Below are positions 1 to 7,853 of a DNA stretch of 64,000 nucleotides, one piece after another. The position numbers and the translations under genes are program-made. Origin of the DNA: Planktotalea arctica (GTDB lineage Bacteria; Pseudomonadota; Alphaproteobacteria; Rhodobacterales; Rhodobacteraceae); contig NZ_MUHR01000014.1 in assembly GCF_002105285.1 (NCBI RefSeq), positions 1 to 64,000 on the forward strand, written 5' to 3'. The notes under the pieces are model-generated. The model did no database searches, was not told the origin of the DNA, and saw only the letters and a program-made list of their open reading frames with translations. The stretch's first letter is position 1, and the number at the start of each line of letters is the position of its first letter.

Positions 1-151
1 AATGCTCCGTCAACTCTGCGCCCAGCATTCGCTCCATCAGGCGGACCTTCAGTTCCTTCATCAGGCCTTTGTCACCCAGCAGATCTTCGGGCCGTTTAAT
101 GCCGCTCAGCAGCTCGTCCAGTAATTCTTTGGAAATCGTCATTGTTGTCAT
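1..151 (-). CDS. IS256-family transposase, N-terminal part (truncated by window edge)
   Basis: Mutator-type DDE transposase that would move the IS256-family element. The visible 50 residues read MTTMTISKELLDELLSGIKR, then a PEDLLGDKGLMKELKVRL stretch and MERMLGAELTEH, which is the conserved N-terminal opening of this family. The ATG at 151 is preceded by AAAGGAGC at good spacing, so the start is well supported. A second in-frame ATG lies three codons in. The DDE catalytic residues lie off the window, so whether the enzyme is intact cannot be judged. Family assignment is by recognition of the N-terminus. Confidence 0.85.
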   Translation of the reverse strand, partial: MTTMTISKELLDELLSGIKRPEDLLGDKGLMKELKVRLMERMLGAELTEH

Positions 152-212
152 GCTCCTTTGGTTTGGAAGCATGGGCCAAATTACTCATACACAGAAGATC
201 GGACACTCTCTG
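1..212 (-). mobile_element. IS256-family insertion sequence, 5' end only
   Basis: This is the transposase-start end of an IS256 (mutator-type) element that runs off the left edge. Inside it lie the transposase start at 151 and, outside that, about 50 bases ending in ACAGAAGATCGGACACTCTC at 191-210, which has the look of an IS256-group terminal inverted repeat. The outer boundary near 210 is an estimate: the other end and the target duplication are outside the window, so the exact tip cannot be fixed. Confidence 0.7.
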
Positions 213-418
213 ACGCAATCGATCAATTTCACGAAATCGCCGATAGATATGACGCCCCCGCCAATGATGACTACGATCACATAGCAATCCTCAAAGACCC
301 AGCATGGAAAGCTGTTGTTCGCGCCGCTCAAGCTGCTCAAAAAGCTCTCGAGCCTCTTCTCTTCGATCCCAACGAAAAAGAAATTTTGAAAGGTAAAACT
401 GACCCTAAAAACGCATAA
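212..418 (+). pseudogene. 3' remnant of a gene interrupted by the IS256-family element
   Basis: An open frame on the plus strand runs from inside the IS end (ATG at 158) to a stop at 416-418. The part outside the IS encodes about 70 residues with protein-like composition, including DAIDQFHEIADRYD, a WKAVVRAAQAAQKALEPL helix and a lysine-rich end. I do not recognise the family. The most economical reading is that the IS landed in a plus-strand gene and left its C-terminal coding part here, now fused by chance to a start codon in the IS. It could also be a small intact gene using the IS-borne ATG. Confidence 0.45.
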
Positions 419-754
419 GCGCTGATATGTTTTTTTTCATCCCAGACTCTGCGGATCAAATCTACAAGTAAGCTACGAAACTACGCTCGAAAAGACCCGG
501 ACCACTTAACAGGTGCACAAGCGTCCCGTCCAGTTCCAGCCCCTCCCTCGGGCTGGCGATGTGACCAATGCAAGCGCACCGCTCCTTCTGTGGATATTTT
601 CGGCACACATAAAACACCTCGGAAAGACCGATAGGATCGCCACCCTAGAGGCTGACGCTCGCCTTCAGGCTCAGCACGGATCACCACTTCCCCCGCCCTG
701 CCCGCTCTGTCATAATGCGACCCAACCCGAGGCCCCATAACAAGAGCAGCACAC
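419..754. other. Intergenic stretch between IS-broken gene and parE
   Basis: No convincing gene is present. A perfect 7-bp stem (CCAGCCC at 536-542, GGGCTGG at 550-556) with a 7-base loop is the only clear structure. A CATAAT hexamer near 711-716 could be a -10 element for parE, but no good -35 accompanies it. The short open frames here on both strands lack a ribosome-binding site and have no recognisable motif. Confidence 0.5.
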
Positions 755-2710
755 ATGAATGACCTTCTGTCCGGCCAAGAGCCGTCCGATTACGATGCGT
801 CCTCCATCGAGGTGCTCGAGGGGCTGGAACCCGTGCGCAAACGGCCCGGCATGTATATCGGCGGCACGGACGAGCGCGCGTTGCATCACCTTGTGGCCGA
901 GGTTCTCGACAACTCCATGGACGAAGCGGTGGCAGGCCATGCCAGCCGTATCGAGGTGGAGTTGCTCGCCGATTATTCCATGGTGATCCGCGACAACGGG
1001 CGCGGCATTCCGATTGATCCACACCCCAAGTTCCCCGACAAATCCGCGCTTGAAGTCATTCTATGCACGCTCCACGCGGGCGGTAAATTCTCGGGCGATG
1101 CCTATGAGACATCCGGCGGCCTGCACGGCGTTGGTGCCTCTGTAGTGAACGCGCTCAGCGATTCCATGGTCGTGCAAGTCGCGCGCAATAAGGAGTTGTT
1201 CGAGCAACGCTTTTCGCGCGGCATCCCGCTCGGACCAGTGGAAAAGATCGGCGCAGCCCCCAATCGGCGCGGCACGACCGTGACATTCCATGCGGACGAG
1301 CAGATTTTCGGCTCGCACCGTTTTAAACCTGCGCGTCTGTTCAAGTCGATCCGCTCAAAAGCCTACCTGTTTTCCGGTGTCGAGATCCGCTGGAAATCCG
1401 AGATTGACGATGGCGAAACGCCGACCACAGCCACCTTCCACTTCCCCGGCGGTCTATCCGACTACCTTGTTGAAACCCTTGGGAAATCATCGACTTACGC
1501 CGACAAACCCTTTGCGGGCGTTGTGGACTTCAAAGAGAAATTCAACACGGCAGGCAAGGTCGAATGGGCGATCAACTGGACGCCTGCGCGCGATGGTTTC
1601 ATCCAGTCCTATTGTAACACCGTCCCGACGCCAGAGGGCGGCACGCATGAGGCGGGTTTCTGGGCGGCGATCCTCAAGGGCATCCGCGCCTACGGCGAAC
1701 TCGCCAGCAACAAAAAGGCCGCATTGATCACGCGCGACGATCTGACGACGGGCGGCTGCGCGCTGGTGTCTTGCTTCATCCGCGAACCTGAATTCGTGGG
1801 CCAAACCAAGGACCGCCTCGCCACGGTCGAGGCCGCGAAACTGGTCGAGGGCGCGGTGCGCGATCACTTCGACAACTGGTTGGCGGCAGACACGAAATCC
1901 GCAGGTGCGATCCTTGATTTTCTGGTGCTACGGGCCGAAGAACGCCTGCGCCGCCGCGAAGAAAAAGAGACCCAGCGCAAGAGTGCCACCAAGAAGCTGC
2001 GCCTGCCGGGCAAGCTGGTTGATTGCACTTCGAAAACCCGCGAGGGCACGGAGTTGTTCATCGTGGAGGGCGACAGCGCGGGCGGCAGCGCCAAAATGGC
2101 GCGCGATCGCAAGACACAGGCGCTTTTGCCGCTGCGTGGTAAGATCCTGAACGTGCTTGGTGCGGCCTCGGGCAAGATCGGGTCCAATCAGGAAATTAAC
2201 GATCTGTCCCAAGCGCTTGGCGTCAATCTGGGCACCAAATTCAACGTCGATGATCTGCGCTATGACAAGGTCATCATCATGACCGACGCGGACGTGGACG
2301 GCGCGCATATCGCAGCACTTTTGATGACCTTCTTCTTCACGCAAATGCGCCCGATGATTGATACGGGTCACCTCTACCTCGCTTGCCCACCGCTGTTTAG
2401 GTTAACGCAGGGGCCAAAACGGGTCTATTGCCTCGATGAAGCCGAAAAGAACGCACATCTTGAAAAGGGTATCGGCGGCAAGGGCCGCATCGACGTGTCC
2501 CGCTTTAAGGGTCTGGGCGAGATGGACGCGAAGGATTTGAAAGACACCACGATGAACCCGTTAACCCGCAAGCTGATCCGCGTGACGATTGACGAGGACG
2601 AACCGGGCGAGACGAGTGATCTGGTCGAGCGTTTGATGGGCAAGAAGCCCGAGAAGCGGTTCGAGTATATTCAGGAGAACGCGCAGTTTGTTGAGGAGTT
2701 GGATGTTTGA
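755..2710 (+). CDS. parE: DNA topoisomerase IV subunit B (ParE)
   Basis: ATPase subunit of topoisomerase IV, which with ParC decatenates daughter chromosomes after replication. The 651-residue product has the GHKL ATPase domain first (EVLDNSMDEA, the DNGRGIP motif, and the GGLHGVGASVVNALS lid), then the transducer domain, then the TOPRIM domain with IVEGDSAGGSAK near residue 430 and TDADVDGAHI near 500, and ends with SRFKGLGEMD. Length and the absence of the long insert seen in some GyrB proteins favour ParE. The start ATG has only a weak ribosome-binding site. Its stop codon overlaps the start of the AT-rich gene that follows. Confidence 0.95.
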   Translation: MNDLLSGQEPSDYDASSIEVLEGLEPVRKRPGMYIGGTDERALHHLVAEVLDNSMDEAVAGHASRIEVELLADYSMVIRDNGRGIPIDPHPKFPDKSALEVILCTLHAGGKFSGDAYETSGGLHGVGASVVNALSDSMVVQVARNKELFEQRFSRGIPLGPVEKIGAAPNRRGTTVTFHADEQIFGSHRFKPARLFKSIRSKAYLFSGVEIRWKSEIDDGETPTTATFHFPGGLSDYLVETLGKSSTYADKPFAGVVDFKEKFNTAGKVEWAINWTPARDGFIQSYCNTVPTPEGGTHEAGFWAAILKGIRAYGELASNKKAALITRDDLTTGGCALVSCFIREPEFVGQTKDRLATVEAAKLVEGAVRDHFDNWLAADTKSAGAILDFLVLRAEERLRRREEKETQRKSATKKLRLPGKLVDCTSKTREGTELFIVEGDSAGGSAKMARDRKTQALLPLRGKILNVLGAASGKIGSNQEINDLSQALGVNLGTKFNVDDLRYDKVIIMTDADVDGAHIAALLMTFFFTQMRPMIDTGHLYLACPPLFRLTQGPKRVYCLDEAEKNAHLEKGIGGKGRIDVSRFKGLGEMDAKDLKDTTMNPLTRKLIRVTIDEDEPGETSDLVERLMGKKPEKRFEYIQENAQFVEELDV

Positions 2711-3417
2711 GGATTGATGAAATCCGATCAAATGCAGGGATTTTAACTTGGTCAAACTTAAGCCGACTTGTTCAGATTCTTGGCAAACGAGCAATAATAG
2801 CCTTTCCATTGGTCGGATACTTGCTTCTTGCTAACGATTACGTTGTCGGAAAAATCTCTTTCAGTGAAATTTCAGGAGAAAACGGAACGTTTTTGTCGGG
2901 TGAGCTGCGAATGCAATTCATCTACTTTGGACTAGTTCTACTAGCTGCCTGTTTCGCTTGGTTTCAATGGCGTGCACCGAGACCAACACTAGTCGCTCGA
3001 AACCATTTAGAGTTTAGAGAACACGCGTTCCGAAATTGGATAATTTCTGATTTCGTTAACACGTTTTTTCGGCTCGAAACAAAATACAATTGGGGCAAAT
3101 TCGATGATGTACAGTTCACGCGACACGACCTTAACCAATTTGTTGAAAAAGCGGTAGGAAACCAAGTTTCCGGCTGCGAAGGCATGGAATTCGAAGAATT
3201 TTGGTTTCTGATGACAAAAGTCAACTCGGCGGAAGAAGCCAAATCGAAATCAAAGGAGTTTTTGGCAACTCTTCTAGATGCAGAATTCGATTATTGTCAG
3301 TATGAAAAACAGTCCGAAGGGCGATTACTGTTTTTGACAACAATAGTTGCATACTTTTTAATTTCAGTTCCATCAGCCGACGTCTTTTTGTCGGTTTCAC
3401 GAACATTGTTCTCGTGA
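2707..3417 (+). CDS. AT-rich hypothetical membrane protein, probably acquired
   Basis: A 236-residue protein I do not recognise. Two hydrophobic segments lie near residues 28-46 and 69-87, then a mostly soluble stretch of about 110 residues rich in Phe, Asn and Glu, then a third hydrophobic segment near 205-228. The frame begins at TTG (2707-2709), overlapping the parE stop; GAGGAG at 2693-2698, eight bases upstream, supports that start, and the first in-frame ATG is only at residue 69. Base composition turns sharply AT-rich right after the parE stop and codon use differs from all neighbours, which points to recent acquisition. A long inverted repeat follows the stop codon. Confidence 0.7.
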   Translation: MRIDEIRSNAGILTWSNLSRLVQILGKRAIIAFPLVGYLLLANDYVVGKISFSEISGENGTFLSGELRMQFIYFGLVLLAACFAWFQWRAPRPTLVARNHLEFREHAFRNWIISDFVNTFFRLETKYNWGKFDDVQFTRHDLNQFVEKAVGNQVSGCEGMEFEEFWFLMTKVNSAEEAKSKSKEFLATLLDAEFDYCQYEKQSEGRLLFLTTIVAYFLISVPSADVFLSVSRTLFS

Positions 3418-3435
3418 CTTCTCGCTGAACTACAA

Positions 3436-3572
3436 GGCCAGCGCCAGACCAGTGGGCAGGCGCTCCACAGTTCGAACAGCACACTTTATCCCAGTAAAAT
3501 CCGAACACCCCATCAACGGGAATAACCAAAGTCGCCAAAGCGCCGGCCCTAGCGGCTGGTCTGGCGCTGGCC
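3436..3572. repeat. 137-bp imperfect inverted repeat after the AT-rich gene
   Basis: GGCCAGCGCCAGACCAG at 3436-3452 is matched by its exact reverse complement at 3556-3572. Inside, GGGCAGGCGCT on the left arm and the complement of AGCGCCGGCCC on the right arm continue the pairing with one mismatch and a short offset. The result could fold into one long hairpin. It begins 18 bases after the stop of the AT-rich gene. It lacks a clear integron GTTRRRY core, so it is not called an attC site. The remainder of the 3418-3671 gap holds nothing else that I can name. Confidence 0.75.
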
Positions 3573-3671
3573 GGGCAGCAAGCTGCTATTCCGGCCAAAA
3601 AGGCGCATCATTGCAAAGGGTGCAATCCTGAACGTAGAGTGCATGAACCACTCTCGCTACGGACTCCCGAT

Positions 3672-4076
3672 ATGACCCCAGCAAACGCGCAAACCTACTT
3701 AGATGAATACTTTGCGCCTTGGGTGCGGGCGCTCGATCTGACCTTCACCGACCTCGGCCAAGGCACCGCAACCGCCACCATGCCGATCACCCCCGACCTC
3801 ACCCGCGTGGGCGATATCCTCTCGGGTCAAGCGCTCGCCGCGATGGCGGACACGATCATGGCCTTCGCCTGTTTCGCGCATTATGGCGCGCTCAAACCAG
3901 TGGCGACGACCAACCTCGACACCGTCTTCCTGCGCCCCGGCGTTGGCACACATATCCGCTGCGAAGCGGAGGTTGTCAGAGCGGGCAAGCAGCTATTGTT
4001 CACCAAAGCCACGATGTTCGCAGAGCCATCGGGCAAGCCCGTCGCCACAGCCACCGCGACCTTCTACTTGGCCTAG
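3672..4076 (+). CDS. PaaI-family hotdog-fold thioesterase
   Basis: Predicted acyl-CoA thioesterase of the PaaI/YigI hotdog group, cytoplasmic, substrate unknown. The 134-residue product carries the typical core: GDILSGQALAAMADTIM forms the long central helix with its active-site region, and TTNLDTVFLRPG the following strand. An in-frame GTG at 3639 would add eleven residues; the ATG at 3672 was chosen because homologues of this type usually begin just before the NAQTYLDEYF helix. Neither start has a strong ribosome-binding site. It converges on the cytochrome gene with one base between the stop codons. Confidence 0.75.
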   Translation: MTPANAQTYLDEYFAPWVRALDLTFTDLGQGTATATMPITPDLTRVGDILSGQALAAMADTIMAFACFAHYGALKPVATTNLDTVFLRPGVGTHIRCEAEVVRAGKQLLFTKATMFAEPSGKPVATATATFYLA

Positions 4077-4077
4077 A

Positions 4078-4497
4078 TCAATCTGCCTGAAGGCTCTCGA
4101 TATAATCCGCCAAAGCCACCAGCGCGGCAGGCGTTGGCGTCACCACGCCGTCCCCTGTTTCCATGATCACATCCTTGCCCGCCAGCTTCACGCCGAATTC
4201 AGGCATCGCGCCGCTGAAATGCTCGCCGCGTGCATAGCCGTCCATAGTAGAGACCACATAGTTGCGCGGGAAAATCCCATCGTTATTGGCGCTCAAGGCG
4301 GTCAGATCGGACGGCGGCATGAACAAATCTTTCGCCAAAGTTCCATCGCCCTGCCCGCTTGGTCCATGGCAGGCCGCGCAATTCTCTGCATAGAGCCGCT
4401 TACCGCTTGGCTGGGTATGCTCCCGTTCCTGCGGCACACAGCCCGCGACGCTTGATGCGGCCAATGCTGCCAGTCCTAAAATCCATGTCTTTCGCAT
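4078..4497 (-). CDS. c-type cytochrome lipoprotein
   Basis: A 139-residue periplasmic-side haem protein. The N-terminus is a lipoprotein signal, with hydrophobic residues 5-17 and an SVAGC lipobox that makes Cys20 the acylated residue. The haem-binding motif CAACH lies near residues 40-44, after RLYAENC. A Met that could be the distal ligand follows in the AMPEFG region. Size and architecture fit a class I cytochrome c anchored by lipid. No oxidase or dehydrogenase gene is next to it, so the electron-transfer partner is unknown. Confidence 0.8.
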   Translation of the reverse strand: MRKTWILGLAALAASSVAGCVPQEREHTQPSGKRLYAENCAACHGPSGQGDGTLAKDLFMPPSDLTALSANNDGIFPRNYVVSTMDGYARGEHFSGAMPEFGVKLAGKDVIMETGDGVVTPTPAALVALADYIESLQAD

Positions 4498-4589
4498 GTC
4501 TGTCTCCCGTTTTGCTCAGGATCAGCTTGCACCATCGCGCGCACCGTGCGTTGATCTAGCGCAAATACACCTTTGAATGAGGCCAGGTG

Positions 4590-5030
4590 ATGCCCACAAC
4601 CAGCTATGCTTTCGTGATGCTTTGCGCAGGGATCGGCATCCCGATTCTTGCTGCTTTGAACGCCGCGCTCGGAGGGCGGATCGGATCACCCGTTGCGGCC
4701 TCTGTCGTGCTCTTCGCGATCGCCTTTACCAGCGCGCTTGCGGTCTATTTGATCGGCGGGTTCAAGGCGCAAGCCAGCGTGCTGGATGCGCCTAAACACC
4801 TCTTGCTCGCAGGGGTTTTGATCGCGTTCTACGTGCTCTCGATCACCTTCATCGCACCCAAATTCGGGGTGGGCAATGCGGTGTTCTTCGTGCTTTTGGG
4901 GCAGTTGATCAGCGCAGCAATGATCGATCACTTCGGGCTGTTCGGCGCGCAAATCAACCCGCTCTCGATGACGCGCGCGGGTGGGATTGCGCTTATGGCG
5001 GCCGGAGTTTTCTTGACCCAGCAGGCCTAA
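4590..5030 (+). CDS. DMT-superfamily small transporter, YdcZ (DUF606) type
   Basis: A 146-residue inner-membrane protein with about five transmembrane segments, rich in Ala, Gly and Leu. The pattern, with an AALNAALGGRIGSPVAAS stretch after the first helix and GQLISAAMIDHFGLFG near residue 110, matches the DUF606/YdcZ family of half-size drug/metabolite transporters. ATG at 4590 is preferred over the GTG one codon earlier; GAGG at 4579-4582 is the likely ribosome-binding site. Its stop overlaps the end of the convergent DUF3047 gene by four bases. Substrate unknown. Confidence 0.75.
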   Translation: MPTTSYAFVMLCAGIGIPILAALNAALGGRIGSPVAASVVLFAIAFTSALAVYLIGGFKAQASVLDAPKHLLLAGVLIAFYVLSITFIAPKFGVGNAVFFVLLGQLISAAMIDHFGLFGAQINPLSMTRAGGIALMAAGVFLTQQA

Positions 5031-5674
5031 TTCAGGTTCAGATTGCTGATCGCGCCGCGCACCGCAGTGTCCGTATCATCGCTATCCGCAGAGATCGCGA
5101 GGCCGACCACAGCGCCCTGCACGCCGCCGAACGCACGGCGGTAATCCCCCGCAAGATCAACGCTTTCCGAATGACTGCCGGTGCCAGAATCGCGCAAGAT
5201 TACCGTCTTGCCGCGCGCGCCCAAGTAAGGGCTGCTCAGCATCTGCCCGCGCCCGTGATCGCCGCCCCAGACATAGACCAGCACGCGCGCCGCGTCCGCG
5301 CTAAGCAATTTGCGAATGCCCGCGCCTTTGAGGCGCTGCGCATCCGCTTCGGGCAGAAACACGACATAGATAGCAAGGTTGCGATCATCGCCGCCCTTTT
5401 TGCGAAGGTCCGTGGCGGGGACCGATTGATCCACGCTCCATCGCCATGAGGCTTCGATGGCGCCCCAAAGCCCCTCAGGCACCGCGCGATACGCCATGGA
5501 AACCGAGCCGTCCGATTGCACGCCCAAGGTGGCATCCTGAAAGCTGTATCTGTTCTTGGAAAACAGCGAGAATTTCTGCTCTTTCCACGATTCATCAAAC
5601 GGGATTTGCTCTGCCTGAATGGCTGGAGTCGCGAGGAGCGAGGCGGCGAGCGCCAAAGAGAGAATACGTTTCAT
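5027..5674 (-). CDS. DUF3047-family secreted protein
   Basis: A 215-residue protein with a cleavable signal peptide (Lys-Arg followed by a leucine/alanine-rich core, cleavage likely after IQA near residue 20). The mature part, with a SWRWSVDQSVPATDLRKKGG stretch, a DRNLAIYVVF strand and a C-terminal AISADSDDTD motif, fits the DUF3047 family, thought to adopt a beta-sandwich fold and of unknown function. The ATG at 5674 is chosen because it directly precedes the signal peptide; an upstream ATG six codons earlier is possible. Located in the periplasm by prediction. Confidence 0.75.
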   Translation of the reverse strand: MKRILSLALAASLLATPAIQAEQIPFDESWKEQKFSLFSKNRYSFQDATLGVQSDGSVSMAYRAVPEGLWGAIEASWRWSVDQSVPATDLRKKGGDDRNLAIYVVFLPEADAQRLKGAGIRKLLSADAARVLVYVWGGDHGRGQMLSSPYLGARGKTVILRDSGTGSHSESVDLAGDYRRAFGGVQGAVVGLAISADSDDTDTAVRGAISNLNLN

Positions 5675-5708
5675 CTGCTTTATGTGACGCAAGCCCGCCT
5701 CAACTGCA

Positions 5709-6719
5709 TCACACGTCTGCGTGAGCGGGGCCGTTGGAGAGCGTTACCATCAAATCCCAAAGCGCCTGTGGCACATCAACAGGGTCGCTCAAGCGTTTGT
5801 TCTGCCCCGGCATACGCGCGCCCTCGTCCTCAATGGCGGCCGCGCCAAGCGCACCGAGGCGATCAAAGAACGCAGGGCTGGCAGCAGGGTCAATCAGCAT
5901 GAAGAACTGCCCAAGCCCATGCGGCGCGCCGGTCGCAGCTTTGAGCGGTTTCACATCCCGGCTTGCCACGCCACCCGTCATGCCAGCGGCGAGCAATTCG
6001 ACCATCAGGCCAAGGCCCCAGCCCTTATAGCCCTGCTCCATCCCGCCAAGCGAGGTGAGCGAGCCTTTCAAAGCCGCATCAGGGTCGGTGGTCGCCGCAC
6101 CATTCGCATCCACGGCCCAGCCTTCGGGGATCGCTTCGCCAGCCGCGCGCGCCATGGTGATCCGGCCAAGCGCGACTGTGGTTGTGGATTGATCGAACGC
6201 CATCGCAATGCCACCCTTACCGTCAGGCGCGGCGAAGGCCATGGGATTGGTGCCGATCACCCGTGTGCGGCCACCGGGCGGCGCCACGATAGGGGAGGCG
6301 TTGGTCATGCCGATCGCGATCATTCCCATTTTCGCTGCTTTTTCCGTGAAATAGCCCAAGGCAGTGCAGGTATGCGCGCGGTGAATCGCCACGCTTGCCA
6401 TGCCGGTTTCCTTGGCGGCGCTCACTGCTTCATCCAGCGCGCGCGCGAAAGCAGGCTGGGCAAAACCGTTCCCTGCATCCACCTCGATGCGCGAGGGCAA
6501 GGGGCGTGTCACCACCGGATCGACCACACCGCTGACCCGCCCGCTTAGCAATTGCTGGCAGTAACTCTCAACATAATAGAGCCCGCAAATGCGATTGCTG
6601 CGCGCTTCGGCCCAAGCAACCGCGCGCGCCATTTCAGCGGCAATCCAGCCCTCAGCCCCATGGGCACACAGCGCTTTGTGCGTGATCGCTTCGATCTCAC
6701 TAACGAAAATATCCGGCAT
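5709..6719 (-). CDS. Ldh-family (malate/lactate/ureidoglycolate dehydrogenase type) oxidoreductase
   Basis: A 336-residue NAD(P)-dependent dehydrogenase of the Ldh_2 superfamily. The HRAHTCTALGYFTEKAAKMG segment near residue 115, IGMTNASPIVAPPGG near 136, and GTNPMAFAAPDG near 157 are typical signatures. The family includes malate, 2,3-diketogulonate, ureidoglycolate and delta1-piperideine/pyrroline-2-carboxylate dehydrogenases, and the sequence alone does not choose among them. It is followed on the same strand by the DUF3047 gene after 34 bases, but no functional link is evident. Confidence 0.8.
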   Translation of the reverse strand: MPDIFVSEIEAITHKALCAHGAEGWIAAEMARAVAWAEARSNRICGLYYVESYCQQLLSGRVSGVVDPVVTRPLPSRIEVDAGNGFAQPAFARALDEAVSAAKETGMASVAIHRAHTCTALGYFTEKAAKMGMIAIGMTNASPIVAPPGGRTRVIGTNPMAFAAPDGKGGIAMAFDQSTTTVALGRITMARAAGEAIPEGWAVDANGAATTDPDAALKGSLTSLGGMEQGYKGWGLGLMVELLAAGMTGGVASRDVKPLKAATGAPHGLGQFFMLIDPAASPAFFDRLGALGAAAIEDEGARMPGQNKRLSDPVDVPQALWDLMVTLSNGPAHADV

Positions 6720-6804
6720 GATGGCCCCTTCGGCTGATTTGTGCGAACGGTGCTTAATCTGCCCGCTGGCGTCAAGGCATCAAAGCCTGAACTCAGGTCT
6801 GGTC

Positions 6805-7030
6805 TCAGGTCTGGCGAATATCGACGAAGCTGATCAGGCTTTCATAAACCGCCTCCATCAAACCTTTCAATTCAATCTGACTGTCGCCGGAAAACCAGAG
6901 GGTCACCCCGATCGTAGCGGTGATGTGCGCTGCCAGCGCGCGGGCGTGTTGCTACCGTGATGCGAGGCGATCATGTCCTTGCCCTGCTCGGCCAAGCCTT
7001 CGAAAGGCACAATCACGGCGACGCCGAATA
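6805..7030 (-). pseudogene. Decayed 3' end of a TetR-like regulator gene
   Basis: Read on the minus strand, this stretch encodes ARALAAHITATIGVTLWF, then SGDSQIELKGLMEAVYESL and ISFVDIRQT before a stop at 6805-6807, which resembles the C-terminal dimerisation end of a TetR/AcrR regulator. Upstream, the same protein-like signal (GLAEQGKDMIASHHG) continues in another frame, so a frameshift lies near 6936-6950 and the working frame hits TAG. No helix-turn-helix part remains: the DNA beyond 7030 is AT-rich and unrelated. The family call rests on general character only. The rest of the 6720-6804 gap shows only a short tandem of TCAGGTCTGG units. Confidence 0.4.
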
Positions 7031-7169
7031 TGGTTAATCCATGACTAATCCAGGATAAACCTACTGAGTAAAACAAGTTAGATGGCTGACATGCCGATAT
7101 CTTTGATCCAATAGTATTTGGCTTCGGATATCCCGCTAATCTGTCGAAAAATGGATTCAGCCACACGGA
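7031..7169. other. AT-rich intergenic segment
   Basis: This segment separates the TetR-like remnant from the lolD stop codon. It is more AT-rich than its surroundings and contains a direct repeat of TAATCCA 11 bases apart (near 7034 and 7045). No gene, hairpin with a T-tract or recognisable mobile-element end was seen. It may be what is left of an insertion that truncated the remnant. Confidence 0.35.
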
Positions 7170-7853
7170 TCAAAGCGCGACCAGACGCCCGTCTTCCATG
7201 CGCAACTGGCGGTCCATACGCGCGGCCAGATCGAGGTTGTGGGTCGCGATCACCGCTGACAGGCCAGTGCCGCGCACCAGCTCCATCAGCGCTGCGAACA
7301 CCTGATCGGAGGTGCCCGGATCAAGGTTGCCCGTCGGCTCGTCCGCAAGCATCAGGCGCGGCGCATTGGCAAGCGCTCGGCAAAAAGCGACGCGCTGCTG
7401 CTCGCCCCCCGAAAGCGCCGCAGGGCGATGGCTCGCGCGCGGCGCAACGCCAACGCGGGTGAGCAAATCAAGCGCGCGCGCCTCGGCCTCTTTGCTCGGC
7501 ACACCATTGGCCAGTTGCGGCAAAACGATGTTTTCGAGCGCGGTAAATTCAGGCAGCAAGTGATGGAATTGATAGACAAATCCCACGTCGATCCGCCGGA
7601 TCGCGGTGCGTTTTCGATCACTCATCCCAGTCATGTCCTGCCCTGCGATCTTCACGCAGCCCGCGTCGGGCGTATCGAGCAGACCCGCAATGTGCAGCAG
7701 CGTCGATTTCCCCGCGCCAGATGGCGCAACCAGCGCGACGACTTCACCCGCGCCGACGCTCAGGTCGATGTCGCGCAGCACGGTCACTTCATTCGCCTTG
7801 CCCTTGTTGTAGGCCTTTGCAATGCCGCTCAGCTCAAGGATCAAATCACTCAT
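7170..7853 (-). CDS. lolD: Lipoprotein-releasing ABC transporter, ATPase LolD
   Basis: ATP-binding subunit of the LolCDE complex, which extracts outer-membrane lipoproteins from the inner membrane and hands them to LolA. The 227-residue product has a Walker [10 protein letters not shown] near residue 44, a Q-loop in [20 protein letters not shown], the signature [10 protein letters not shown] and Walker [13 protein letters not shown]. The [11 protein letters not shown] stretch is characteristic of LolD rather than of generic MacB-type ATPases. Its start overlaps the end of the permease gene by eight bases, so the two are co-translated. Confidence 0.92.
   Translation of the reverse strand: MSDLILELSGIAKAYNKGKANEVTVLRDIDLSVGAGEVVALVAPSGAGKSTLLHIAGLLDTPDAGCVKIAGQDMTGMSDRKRTAIRRIDVGFVYQFHHLLPEFTALENIVLPQLANGVPSKEAEARALDLLTRVGVAPRASHRPAALSGGEQQRVAFCRALANAPRLMLADEPTGNLDPGTSDQVFAALMELVRGTGLSAVIATHNLDLAARMDRQLRMEDGRLVAL

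Noticed and set aside
3430-3590. Integron attC site
   Set aside because: The size and position after an orphan gene fit, but no GTTRRRY/RYYYAAC core pair is present at the ends and no integrase is seen.
3221-3598. A minus-strand frame with a CSNCGAPAHW motif overlapping the inverted repeat
   Set aside because: The Cys pair looks like a zinc ribbon, but half of the frame is antisense to the AT-rich gene and its start lies in the repeat arm. No ribosome-binding site was seen.
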